A stretch of 64,000 nucleotides of DNA from Lutibacter sp. A80. Its GTDB lineage: Bacteria; Bacteroidota; Bacteroidia; Flavobacteriales; Flavobacteriaceae. Under the pieces are notes generated by a model. The model had not been told where the DNA came from. It saw only the letters and a list, made by a program, of their open reading frames with translations, and did no database searches. The DNA lies in NCBI RefSeq assembly GCF_022429645.1, contig NZ_CP092480.1:1532501-1596500 (forward strand). Reading direction: 5' to 3'. A program made the translations under genes and the position numbers. Below, in pieces: positions 1 to 8,016 of this stretch. How positions within the stretch are numbered: the first letter of the stretch is position 1; each line of letters begins with the position of its first letter.

Positions 1-886
1 AGATTTACCTAAACGTTTCGCTGAATTTGGAACAGTATATCGTTATGAACAAAGTGGTGAATTGCACGGTTTAACACGTGTAAGAGGGTTTACTCAAGAT
101 GATGCTCATATATTTTGTACACCAGATCAATTAGATGAAGAATTTAAAAATGTAATTGATCTAGTTTTATATGTGTTTAAATCTTTAAGTTTCAAAAACT
201 TTACCGCTCAAGTTTCTTTAAGAGATAAGGAAAACAAAGAAAAGTATATTGGAAGTGATGAAAATTGGGAAAAAGCTGAAAATGCAATTATAAATGCAAC
301 TAAAGAAAAAGGTTTAGATTATGTTGTAGAGTATGGAGAAGCTGCATTTTACGGTCCTAAATTAGACTTTATGGTTAAAGATGCTTTAGGCAGAAGTTGG
401 CAATTAGGAACAATACAAGTTGATTATAATTTACCTGAAAGATTTGATTTGAGTTATAAAGGTTCAGATAATCAATTACACAGACCAGTAATGATTCACA
501 GAGCTCCTTTTGGATCTATGGAACGCTTTATCGCTGTTTTATTAGAACATACAGGAGGTAAATTCCCTCTTTGGCTAACTCCTGAGCAAGTTATAATACT
601 ACCTATCAGTGAGAAATATCAAAAATATGCCGAAAAAGTTTTACATTTGCTAGAAAATTCCGAAATTCGCGCACTAATAGATGATAGAAGTGAAAAAACA
701 GGAAGAAAAATCAGAGATGCAGAATTAAATAAAATTCCATTTATGATTATTGTAGGAGAACAAGAAGAAAATGATGGCACGGTTTCTGTGAGAAAACAAG
801 GAGAAGGAGATATTGGAACATTATCAATTGACGAATTTATTTCGTTTACAAATAAAGAAATTAATAGTACATTAGAACAATTTTAG
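1..886 (+). CDS. thrS: Threonyl-tRNA synthetase, C-terminal part (5' truncated by window)
   Basis: The reading frame is open from base 2, so the gene begins outside the window; about 295 of the usual ~640 residues are visible. The product charges tRNA-Thr in the cytoplasm. Visible are class II synthetase motif 2 ([20 protein letters not shown]), a Zn-site region (RPVMIHRA), motif 3 ([13 protein letters not shown]) and the C-terminal anticodon-binding domain starting near [10 protein letters not shown]. The ATG-like start predicted inside the frame at base 62 is an internal TTG, not a true start, because conserved sequence continues upstream. Only 21 bases separate its stop from infC, so the two are probably one transcript with rpmI and rplT, the classic thrS-infC-rpmI-rplT order. 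Confidence 0.97.
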   Translation, partial: DLPKRFAEFGTVYRYEQSGELHGLTRVRGFTQDDAHIFCTPDQLDEEFKNVIDLVLYVFKSLSFKNFTAQVSLRDKENKEKYIGSDENWEKAENAIINATKEKGLDYVVEYGEAAFYGPKLDFMVKDALGRSWQLGTIQVDYNLPERFDLSYKGSDNQLHRPVMIHRAPFGSMERFIAVLLEHTGGKFPLWLTPEQVIILPISEKYQKYAEKVLHLLENSEIRALIDDRSEKTGRKIRDAELNKIPFMIIVGEQEENDGTVSVRKQGEGDIGTLSIDEFISFTNKEINSTLEQF

Positions 887-907
887 TTTAATTTAAATTT
901 TACAGTT

Positions 908-1468
908 ATAGCAATTAAAAGAAGATCAGGGGGAAGAAAACCTTGGAGAGTAATTAAGGAAGATCAACATAGGATTAATGAAAAAATCACGTATGTTGAT
1001 GAAGTACGTTTAGTAGGTGATAACGTTGAAATTGGTGTATACCCAATATCAAAAGCAAAAGCGTTAGCAAGAGAACTAGAATTAGATTTGGTAGAAATAT
1101 CTCCCAAAGCTGTGCCTCCTGTTTGTAAAATTATAGATTATAAGAAATTTCTATATGAACAAAAAAAACGAGAGAAAGCACAAAAATCTAAAGCCTCTAA
1201 AGTAGTTGTAAAAGAAATTAGATTTGGACCTAATACTGATGAGCATGATTTTGAATTCAAAAAGAAACATGCCATTAAATTTTTACAAGACGGAGCAAAA
1301 TTAAAAACATTTGTGTTTTTTAAAGGAAGATCTATAATTTATAAAGATCAAGGACACATATTACTTTTAAGACTGGCAACAGAACTTGAAGAATATGGAA
1401 AAGTAGAGCAAATGCCTAAATTAGAAGGTAAACGTATGATTATGTACATTGCTCCAAAAAAGAAATAA
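908..1468 (+). CDS. infC: Translation initiation factor IF-3, probable ATA start
   Basis: IF-3 binds the 30S subunit, prevents premature 50S joining and proofreads the start codon and initiator tRNA. The conserved core [20 protein letters not shown] and the C-domain through [12 protein letters not shown] are present. The first ATG-type codon (TTG at 1088) would delete the whole N-terminal domain, yet the same frame upstream encodes conserved IF-3 sequence ([20 protein letters not shown]). That frame is open back to the thrS stop and contains no ATG, GTG or TTG before the AIKRR residues typical of the family N-terminus; the codon just before them is ATA at 908, giving 186 residues, a normal IF-3 length. 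ATT at 914 is the alternative. A rare start codon is known for E. coli infC (AUU) and underlies its autoregulation; the same is inferred here. Confidence 0.93.
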   Translation: MAIKRRSGGRKPWRVIKEDQHRINEKITYVDEVRLVGDNVEIGVYPISKAKALARELELDLVEISPKAVPPVCKIIDYKKFLYEQKKREKAQKSKASKVVVKEIRFGPNTDEHDFEFKKKHAIKFLQDGAKLKTFVFFKGRSIIYKDQGHILLLRLATELEEYGKVEQMPKLEGKRMIMYIAPKKK

Positions 1469-1548
1469 TACACTTCAATCTTACTATTTAAAATATATAG
1501 TAGTTTCCGAAGAAAAAATATTAAGCAAGATAAAAAAGTAGAAGAAAG

Positions 1549-1746
1549 ATGCCTAAAATGAAAACAAAATCTAGTGCTAAGAAGCGTTTTAAGCTTACTG
1601 GTTCTGGAAAAATAAAAAGAAAACACGCTTTTAAAAGTCATATATTGACTAAGAAAAGTAAAAAACGTAAATTAAAGTTAACTCACGATGGTTTAGTTCA
1701 TAAATCTGACGAAGCTAACATTTTACAACAGTTAACTTTAAAATAA
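1549..1746 (+). CDS. rpmI: 50S ribosomal protein L35
   Basis: L35 is a small basic large-subunit protein. The 65-residue product begins [20 protein letters not shown], the family signature, and is rich in lysine and arginine throughout. It lies 80 bases after infC and 94 bases before rplT in the conserved infC-rpmI-rplT block. The gap before it contains only a weak A/T stem (ACTAT/ATAGT around 1484-1502), which I do not call as regulatory. Confidence 0.98.
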   Translation: MPKMKTKSSAKKRFKLTGSGKIKRKHAFKSHILTKKSKKRKLKLTHDGLVHKSDEANILQQLTLK

Positions 1747-1779
1747 TAAAGTTACAGGGAATTTAATTATTAACCTTGG

Positions 1780-1820
1780 AGTTGAGCTAATACAAGTGTA
1801 AATTAATTTTACCGCCAACT
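1780..1820 (+). promoter_or_regulatory. Weak foldable RNA between rpmI and rplT
   Basis: In the rpmI-rplT gap, AGTTG (1780-1784) can pair with CAACT (1816-1820) around an inner hairpin GTAAA (1798-1802) / TTTAC (1808-1812). L20 is the feedback regulator of this operon in E. coli and Bacillus, so a site here is plausible, but the stems are short and AT-rich; this is a weak call. Confidence 0.25.
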
Positions 1821-1840
1821 ACAAAAAACAATTTGAAATT

Positions 1841-2185
1841 ATGCCAAGATCAGTAAATTCAGTTGCTTCAAGAGCTAAGAGAAAAAAGATATTGAAGCAA
1901 GCAAAAGGTTACTTTGGACGTAGAAAAAACGTTTATACAGTAGCAAAAAATGCGGTAGAAAAAGGAATGTTATATTCTTATAGAGACCGTAAAAACAAAA
2001 AGAGAACTTTCCGTGCTTTATGGATTCAACGTATTAACGCTGGAGCTCGTCAGTATGGAATGTCTTACTCACAGTTTATGGGTAAAGTTAAAGCTAATAA
2101 TATTGAATTGAACCGTAAGGTTCTTGCAGATTTAGCGATGAACAACCCAGAAGCTTTTAAGGCAGTTGTAGATCAAGTAAAATAG
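1841..2185 (+). CDS. rplT: 50S ribosomal protein L20
   Basis: L20 is an early-assembly large-subunit protein that binds 23S rRNA. The 114-residue product starts [20 protein letters not shown] and has the family's long basic N-terminal arm ([22 protein letters not shown]) followed by a globular domain ([21 protein letters not shown]). Length matches the family (about 114-120). It is the last gene of the thrS-infC-rpmI-rplT run and is followed by an intrinsic terminator 25 bases after its stop. L20 represses its own operon in model bacteria; whether it does here is not shown. Confidence 0.98.
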   Translation: MPRSVNSVASRAKRKKILKQAKGYFGRRKNVYTVAKNAVEKGMLYSYRDRKNKKRTFRALWIQRINAGARQYGMSYSQFMGKVKANNIELNRKVLADLAMNNPEAFKAVVDQVK

Positions 2186-2210
2186 ATTTTTAATTTCTTG
2201 CTTATATATA

Positions 2211-2239
2211 AAAACCCAATCTTTTCGATTGGGTTTTTT
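2211..2239 (+). terminator. Bidirectional intrinsic terminator after rplT
   Basis: AAAACCCAATC (2211-2221) pairs perfectly with GATTGGGTTTT (2227-2237) around a 5-base loop and runs into a T-tract. The A-run on the left side makes it usable for the convergent ABC-F gene as well. Confidence 0.9.
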
Positions 2240-2259
2240 ATTTTATAAAACGTATTTTT

Positions 2260-3891
2260 TTACTTCTCTATTTCACGTAAACTTTCCATTTTCTTTAGAG
2301 CCATAAAACTAGTAATTGTTTCAAAGTGTTCTATAACACGTTTATTTCCAAATTCAAAAACTTTATCTGCCAAACCATCTAAAAAATCACGATCGTGAGA
2401 AACTAGAATTAAAGTCCCATCAAAATCTTTTAAAGCATCTTTAATAATATCTTTAGTTCTCATATCTAAATGATTTGTTGGTTCATCTAAAATTAAAACA
2501 TTTACTGGTTCTAACAATAATTTAACCATTGCTAAACGTGTTTTCTCGCCTCCAGAGAGCACTTTTACTTTTTTTGTAGTATTATCTCCAGAAAACATGA
2601 ATGCTCCTAGTAAATTCTTTATTTGAGTTCGAATATCTCCTACCGCTATATGATCTACAGTTTCAAAAACAGTTAACTCTTCATCTAATAATGAAGCTTG
2701 ATTTTGTGCAAAATAACCGACTTTAACATTATGCCCTACTTCCAATTTTCCTTCAAAATCTATTTCCCCCATAATAGCCTTAATCATAGTAGATTTTCCT
2801 TCTCCGTTTTTACCTACAAAAGCAACTTTTTGACCACGTTCAATAACTAAATTTGCATTTTTAAAAACTACATGTTCTCCGTATTTTTTTGATAATTCAT
2901 TAACAACAACAGGATATTGCCCACTTCTTGGAGAAGGAGGAAACTTTAAACGTAAAGCAGATGTATCAACCTCATCTACTTCCACAAGTTGCAATTTCTC
3001 TAACATTCTAACACGAGATTGCACTTGATTTGTTTTAGAGTATGTTCCTTTAAAACGCTCGATAAATTCGGTATTTTCAGCAATCATTTTTTGTTGTTCA
3101 TCATATGCTTTTTGTTGGTGTGCACGTCTATCTTTACGTAATTCTAAATAATGTGAATAAGTAGCTTTATAATCATAAATTCTACCCATAGTCACTTCAA
3201 TAGTTCTATTAGTAATATTATCTACAAAAGCTCTATCGTGTGAAATAACAATTACGGCTTTTGCAGAATTTATTAAAAAATCTTCTAACCATAGAACACT
3301 TTCTATATCTATATGATTTGTTGGCTCATCTAACAAAATTAAGTCTGGTTTTTGTAATAAAATCTTTGCCAACTCTATACGCATACGCCATCCACCAGAA
3401 AATTCTGAAGTTGGTCTATTAAAATCCGTTGCTTCAAAACCTAAACCTTTTAATACTTTCTCAACCTCAGCTTCATAATTTATTTCTTCAATAGCATAAA
3501 ATTTTTCACTTAGTTCAGATACACGTTCAATTAATTTCATGTATTCATCACTTTCGTAATCCGTTCTTGTAGTTAAAGCTTCATTAATTTCATCTATTTC
3601 AGCTTTCATTTTAAATATTTCAGAAAATGCTTTTGAAGTTTCTTCAATTACAGTTGCATTATCCTTAGCCAATAAATGTTGTGGTAAATAAGCTATTTTA
3701 GCGTCTTTTGGTGCTGAAATATTCCCAGAATTTGGTTTGTGTACACCTGCAACAATTTTTAATAATGTTGATTTTCCAGCTCCATTTTTTCCCATTAAAG
3801 CAATCTTATCATTCTCATTTATTGAAAATGAAACATTGCTAAAGAGGCTTGTTCCTCCAAACTGTACCGAAATGTCGTTAACTGTAATCAT
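2260..3891 (-). CDS. ABC-F family ATPase (ribosome-associated, EttA/Uup type)
   Basis: ABC-F proteins are soluble tandem ATPases with no membrane domain; characterised members bind the ribosomal E site and relieve stalling or confer drug resistance. The 543-residue protein has two cassettes: Walker A GKNGAGKST (about 34-42), signature SGGWRMRIELAK, Walker B with DEPTNHID; then a charged linker (about 240-310) and the second cassette with GKNGEGKST, LSGGEKTRLAMVK and LDEPTNHLD. The EQ-type catalytic glutamates are intact. It is monocistronic: its own -7 box lies at 3918-3925 and the prfA terminator lies upstream. Which ABC-F subfamily it belongs to, and whether it is housekeeping or resistance-related, cannot be read from sequence alone. 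Confidence 0.93.
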   Translation of the reverse strand: MITVNDISVQFGGTSLFSNVSFSINENDKIALMGKNGAGKSTLLKIVAGVHKPNSGNISAPKDAKIAYLPQHLLAKDNATVIEETSKAFSEIFKMKAEIDEINEALTTRTDYESDEYMKLIERVSELSEKFYAIEEINYEAEVEKVLKGLGFEATDFNRPTSEFSGGWRMRIELAKILLQKPDLILLDEPTNHIDIESVLWLEDFLINSAKAVIVISHDRAFVDNITNRTIEVTMGRIYDYKATYSHYLELRKDRRAHQQKAYDEQQKMIAENTEFIERFKGTYSKTNQVQSRVRMLEKLQLVEVDEVDTSALRLKFPPSPRSGQYPVVVNELSKKYGEHVVFKNANLVIERGQKVAFVGKNGEGKSTMIKAIMGEIDFEGKLEVGHNVKVGYFAQNQASLLDEELTVFETVDHIAVGDIRTQIKNLLGAFMFSGDNTTKKVKVLSGGEKTRLAMVKLLLEPVNVLILDEPTNHLDMRTKDIIKDALKDFDGTLILVSHDRDFLDGLADKVFEFGNKRVIEHFETITSFMALKKMESLREIEK

Positions 3892-3917
3892 TGTTATAAA
3901 TTAATTTTTGAAAGGCG

Positions 3918-3925
3918 CAAATATA
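3918..3925 (-). promoter_or_regulatory. -7 promoter element for the ABC-F gene
   Basis: On the minus strand this reads TATATTTG, matching the Bacteroidota -7 consensus TAnnTTTG, 27 bases before the ATG. No clear -33 TTG partner is visible at 19-21 bases. Confidence 0.4.
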
Positions 3926-3970
3926 CATGGTTTGATTAACATTTGAATTATTAAAGCATTGATATTAAAA

Positions 3971-4005
3971 CAAAAAAGCAAGAATAAATTATTCTTGCTT
4001 TTTTG
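3971..4005 (-). terminator. Intrinsic terminator after prfA
   Basis: GCAAGAAT (3978-3985) pairs with ATTCTTGC (3991-3998), extended by A6/T6 flanks (3972-3977 and 3999-4004). It lies 23 bases beyond the prfA stop. Confidence 0.85.
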
Positions 4006-4027
4006 TTATATTTAAAAATTAAAGAGA

Positions 4028-5104
4028 TTATAGAACTTCTCCTAACTCTTTTAATTTTTCTGTATTTTCAGCTAGTTTTAATTCTTCTACAATTTTATGA
4101 ATATCTCCATTTATTACGTTAGATAAATCATATAATGTTAATCCAATTCTGTGTTCAGTAACACGTCCTTGAGGATAATTATAAGTTCTAATTTTTGCCG
4201 AACGGTCTCCACTTGCAACTAATGAATTTCTTTTAGCAGAATCTTCAGCTAATTTTTTTTCTAATTCTTGCTCATACAAACGAGAACGCAATACTTTCAT
4301 TGCTTTTTCTTTATTTTTATGCTGAGATTTCTGATCTTGACATTGAGCTACTAAACCTGTAGGAACGTGTGTTAAACGCACAGCTGAATATGTAGTATTT
4401 ACAGATTGACCTCCTGGTCCAGAAGAACAAAAGTAATCTACACGAATATCACTGGTTTTTAGTTCTACATCAAATTCTTCAGCTTCTGGCAATACCATTA
4501 CTGTTGCCGCAGAAGTATGTACACGACCTTGAGTTTCGGTTTGTGGAACACGTTGCACACGGTGTACACCTGATTCAAATTTCATATCACCATACACATC
4601 TTCACCGGAAACACTAAAAATAATCTCTTTAAAACCACCAGATGTTCCTTCACTTATATCTTCAACTTCTGTTTTCCATCCTTTATCTGAACAGTATTTT
4701 GTGTACATTCTATATAAATCTCCAGCAAAAATACTTGCTTCATCACCTCCTGTACCTGCTCTAATTTCTACAATAACATTTTTAGCATCATCTGGATCTT
4801 TTGGAATTAACATAAACTTTATGTCCTCTTCCAGTTTTGGCAACTGAGCCGAGGCTTCTTCTAATTCCATTTTTGCCATTTCTGTCATTTCAGCATCAGA
4901 ACCATCTGCTATAATTTCTTTAGCTTCTTCAATATTATTTAATAAGCCTTTATACTCTTCAGCAATTTTCATTACTGCGCTTAAATCTTTATATTCTTTA
5001 TTGATTTGTATGTAGCGTTTTTGGTCTGAAATAATATCTGGTTGGATAATTAAATCAGAAACCTCATCAAAACGTTGTTTTACTATTTGTAACTTATCTA
5101 ACAT
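4028..5104 (-). CDS. prfA: Peptide chain release factor 1
   Basis: RF1 recognises UAA and UAG and triggers hydrolysis of peptidyl-tRNA. The 358-residue protein has the catalytic GGQ motif at about 231-233 ([12 protein letters not shown]) and, at about 187-189, the PxT tripeptide ([10 protein letters not shown]) that in RF1 reads the stop codon; RF2 has SPF instead, so this is RF1. The glutamine of GGQ is the usual site of PrmC methylation; no prmC is in the window. The next upstream gene, purM, is 104 bases away and this gene has its own -7 box at 5124-5131, so it is probably transcribed separately. Confidence 0.97.
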   Translation of the reverse strand: MLDKLQIVKQRFDEVSDLIIQPDIISDQKRYIQINKEYKDLSAVMKIAEEYKGLLNNIEEAKEIIADGSDAEMTEMAKMELEEASAQLPKLEEDIKFMLIPKDPDDAKNVIVEIRAGTGGDEASIFAGDLYRMYTKYCSDKGWKTEVEDISEGTSGGFKEIIFSVSGEDVYGDMKFESGVHRVQRVPQTETQGRVHTSAATVMVLPEAEEFDVELKTSDIRVDYFCSSGPGGQSVNTTYSAVRLTHVPTGLVAQCQDQKSQHKNKEKAMKVLRSRLYEQELEKKLAEDSAKRNSLVASGDRSAKIRTYNYPQGRVTEHRIGLTLYDLSNVINGDIHKIVEELKLAENTEKLKELGEVL

Positions 5105-5123
5105 TTATTTTTTAATTGGATTG

Positions 5124-5131
5124 CAAATTTA
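5124..5131 (-). promoter_or_regulatory. -7 promoter element for prfA
   Basis: Minus strand reads TAAATTTG (TAnnTTTG), 20 bases before the prfA ATG. No convincing -33 element. Confidence 0.4.
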
Positions 5132-5208
5132 CAATAATTTCTTGAGACTATTATTTTTCGTTTATTTTGTTACTAATTACAAATTAAACTTTATTGTTTT
5201 GAAATTAT

Positions 5209-6387
5209 TTAATACTCAAAAACTCCAAATTCGCTTTTAATTGTTAATTTTTTAGTTTCTGAAGCTTCTACCCTACCAATAATTTTAGCATTTACATTAA
5301 AACTTTTTGAAATTTCTATTAAATCTTGAGCAATTTCTTCTGAAACATATAATTCCATTCTATGACCGCAGTTAAACACTTGATACATTTCTTTCCAATC
5401 AGTTTTACTTTGCTCTTGAATTAATTTAAAAAGTGGTGGTACTTGAAACATATTATCTTTTATAATATGCAAATTATCTATAAAATGAAGGATTTTTGTC
5501 TGTGCTCCTCCACTACAATGCACCATACCATGAATTTGTTTTGACGAATATTTTGCTAGTATCTTTTTTATGATTGGCGCATAAGTCCTAGTTGGTGACA
5601 ATACTAATTTACCTGCATCTATTGGTGAGTTTTCAACCTCATCAGTTAATTTCATACCGCCCGAATACACCAAGTCGTTAGGAACAGCTGCGTCAAAACT
5701 TTCTGGATACTTTTCAGCCAAATATTTACTAAAAACATCATGACGTGCTGAAGTTAATCCATTTGACCCCATACCGCCGTTGTATTCTTTTTCGTAAGTT
5801 GCTTGTCCGAATGATTCTAAACCAACTATAACATCACCCGGTTTTATATTAGCATTATCTATAACATCGGTTCTTTTCATTCTAGCAGTTACAGTAGAAT
5901 CTACTATAATTGTACGTACCAAGTCTCCTACATCAGCAGTTTCACCTCCGGTAGAATAAATTTCAACACCAAAATCTTTTAAATCTTGTAATAATTCTTC
6001 TGTTCCGTTTATAATTTGTGAAATAACTTCACCAGGAATTAAATTTTTATTTCTTCCAATAGTTGAAGATAGCATAATATTTTCTATTGCTCCTACACAC
6101 AATAAATCATCAATATTCATAATTAAAGCATCTTGTGCTATACCTTTCCAAACAGAAATATCTCCTGTTTCTTTCCAGTACATATATGCTAAAGACGATT
6201 TTGTTCCTGCTCCATCGGCATGCATTATTAAACAATAATTATTGTCTCCAGTTAAATAATCTGGAACAATTTTACAGAAAGCTTTTGGAAACAATCCTTT
6301 ATCTACATTTTTTATGGCATTATGAACATCTTCTTTAGATGCTGAAACTCCTCTTTGACTGTACCTTTTACTTACTTCTGAACTCAT
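5209..6387 (-). CDS. purM: Phosphoribosylformylglycinamidine cyclo-ligase (AIR synthase)
   Basis: PurM closes the imidazole ring: FGAM + ATP gives AIR in step 5 of de novo purine synthesis. The 392-residue protein shows the PurM/SelD-type ATP-binding layout: N-terminal RGVSASKEDV, MHADGAGTKSSLAY, a metal/ATP region AQDALIMNIDDLLCVGA, then TGGETADVGDL and the C-terminal domain with HCSGGAQTKI and FNCGHRMEL. It is about 45 residues longer than E. coli PurM (345), as I recall for the Bacteroidota form. No other purine gene is adjacent, so it stands alone. A close paralogue such as another AIR-synthase-related protein is a remote alternative. Confidence 0.88.
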   Translation of the reverse strand: MSSEVSKRYSQRGVSASKEDVHNAIKNVDKGLFPKAFCKIVPDYLTGDNNYCLIMHADGAGTKSSLAYMYWKETGDISVWKGIAQDALIMNIDDLLCVGAIENIMLSSTIGRNKNLIPGEVISQIINGTEELLQDLKDFGVEIYSTGGETADVGDLVRTIIVDSTVTARMKRTDVIDNANIKPGDVIVGLESFGQATYEKEYNGGMGSNGLTSARHDVFSKYLAEKYPESFDAAVPNDLVYSGGMKLTDEVENSPIDAGKLVLSPTRTYAPIIKKILAKYSSKQIHGMVHCSGGAQTKILHFIDNLHIIKDNMFQVPPLFKLIQEQSKTDWKEMYQVFNCGHRMELYVSEEIAQDLIEISKSFNVNAKIIGRVEASETKKLTIKSEFGVFEY

Positions 6388-6410
6388 TAGTGCTATGTTT
6401 AATTGTTTTG

Positions 6411-6418
6411 CAAAAGTA
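6411..6418 (-). promoter_or_regulatory. -7 promoter element for purM
   Basis: Minus strand reads TACTTTTG (TAnnTTTG), 24 bases before the purM ATG. A TTG exists only 12 bases upstream, too close for a -33 box. Confidence 0.35.
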
Positions 6419-6440
6419 ATTTTTCTTTTTCAATTTAAGA

Positions 6441-6474
6441 AACATAAAAAAACCGAATGTTAATTCATTCGGTT
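6441..6474 (-). terminator. Intrinsic terminator ending the curli operon
   Basis: AACCGAATG (6451-6459) pairs with CATTCGGTT (6466-6474) around TTAATT; on the minus strand it is followed by a U-tract (complement of the A-run at 6445-6452). It lies 20 bases beyond the last operon gene. Confidence 0.88.
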
Positions 6475-6494
6475 TTTATTTAAAAATAATTGTT

Positions 6495-8006
6495 TTACTC
6501 CCAATCTGGCATTAATGCGTTTTCAAATAGTTTTACTCTATCGCTATCACTTTCAACATCAATGCTCATTTTATAAATTGATTTTGTTGATATACCATCA
6601 TTTGAGGTATTAACAAATATTATTTCTGCCTCATTTGGAGAAAAACGCGGATCTAAATCTATAGTTCCACTATCTTTATCTGAAGAAATATCTACTGTTG
6701 TTGCTTCGCTAAAATTATAAATAAAAATATGCGTATCTAACTGTCTGTTATTAGCATTCTGATATTCTGAGACATCTAAAGTGTATAATAGTAACTTATT
6801 ATCTACAGAAATATTTAATCCTCCTAAAGCTCCTAATACGTCTGAAATAACGGTACTTATAACTGCTCCTTCCATATCAATTGTATATATGGATGCATTA
6901 TAACCTAAAATATCATTTGTTTTTAATGCAATCATACTTTCATCGTTACTCCAATCACATTCTGTTATAAAACTACCATCTAATGTTTGATAAATTTGTT
7001 GTAATCCTGATCCATCTTTATTAATAACATAGAGCTTATCATAATGTGGATAAATTAACCGATCTCCGTTTGAAGACCAGGAGTAATCTATATTATTAAA
7101 GTTATAACCAGCTACTGCAATTTCAGAAGTTACTTGTTGTATGTCTGATCCATTTTGTTTCATTGTAAACAAATGGGTTTCATTATCTTCAGTCCTTAAA
7201 AATGCTATTAGGTTTGCTGCTTGATTTTTTCTAGGTCTCCAACTATTTTTATCTTCAGATGTTAATTGAACTTCATTTATCTGTTCTCCATTATCTTCAT
7301 CAAAATTTGATGAATAAATTATATTGTTATTATTATCGCTTTTTTTGACATAAAAATATCTATTGTCTGGATTGTATTTAGTTTTAAAAGTATTAACAAC
7401 GCTTAAAACATCTTCATTTATAGCATCTGAAACTGCAACTTGCCAAAAATATTTAACTCCATATTTTAAATTTGAAATTACATAAGTTGTATCAATAAGA
7501 CTTTCAATTAAAATAGTATTGTTATCTATATCATTTTTTATTTCTAACCTATATGATAAATCATCTTCATCAGGATCTTCTGAGCTCCATACCAACTCAA
7601 CTGAAAGCTCAAGATCTTCACTTCCATCTTCTGGAGTTATTAATTGAGGTGCTGAAGGTGGTTTATTTAAAGTATTATTGTCTTGTAATTCAAAAATCAC
7701 ATTTACTTCTGAATCTTCAATCACAGTAGCTGCTTCAAATGAAGTAAGATACTCTTCTTTAGTAGCACTTACTGAATACTCTCCTTCTTCAATATTAGCC
7801 ATAATAAAATACCCTTCTAAATCTGTAAATACAGTATTACCTGTTGGACTTATTGTTATTTTTGCATTTTCTATAGGATCAAAGCTATCTGCTTCAACAA
7901 CTCTTCCTGTTATGGTTCCTTCACCAATATAATCGGTAGTATCTTCACTACAATTAATAAAAAAAGCTAGTGATAGAATACATATTAAATTAATCGTTTT
8001 TTTCAT
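6495..8006 (-). CDS. Curli-operon lipoprotein: CarboxypepD-like, Fn3-like and beta-propeller domains
   Basis: Exact function unknown. From the ATG at 8006 (preceded by AGGG, 10 bases after the csgG stop) the product has 503 residues with a lipoprotein signal ending FFINC (Cys19). A TTG at 8024 would add six residues before the signal peptide and overlap csgG, so I prefer 8006. Domains: a carboxypeptidase-regulatory-like beta-sandwich (about 30-108, GTITGRVVEAD... TDLEGYF), a fibronectin-III-like domain (about 113-210, PPSAPQLITPEDG... YFWQVAVSD), then a TolB/PD40-like propeller (about 215-503, repeats such as FTMKQNGSDIQQVTSE and YVINKDGSGLQQI). As last gene of the curli operon it probably acts at the outer membrane, perhaps as an anchor or surface adaptor for the fibre; that role is inference. 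Confidence 0.8.
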   Translation of the reverse strand: MKKTINLICILSLAFFINCSEDTTDYIGEGTITGRVVEADSFDPIENAKITISPTGNTVFTDLEGYFIMANIEEGEYSVSATKEEYLTSFEAATVIEDSEVNVIFELQDNNTLNKPPSAPQLITPEDGSEDLELSVELVWSSEDPDEDDLSYRLEIKNDIDNNTILIESLIDTTYVISNLKYGVKYFWQVAVSDAINEDVLSVVNTFKTKYNPDNRYFYVKKSDNNNNIIYSSNFDEDNGEQINEVQLTSEDKNSWRPRKNQAANLIAFLRTEDNETHLFTMKQNGSDIQQVTSEIAVAGYNFNNIDYSWSSNGDRLIYPHYDKLYVINKDGSGLQQIYQTLDGSFITECDWSNDESMIALKTNDILGYNASIYTIDMEGAVISTVISDVLGALGGLNISVDNKLLLYTLDVSEYQNANNRQLDTHIFIYNFSEATTVDISSDKDSGTIDLDPRFSPNEAEIIFVNTSNDGISTKSIYKMSIDVESDSDRVKLFENALMPDWE

Positions 8007-8016
8007 ATCCCTTTTT

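Noticed and set aside
1348..1641. 97-codon minus-strand frame opposite infC and rpmI
   Set aside because: Antisense to two certain genes, Phe/Ser-rich shadow composition, no promoter or terminator.
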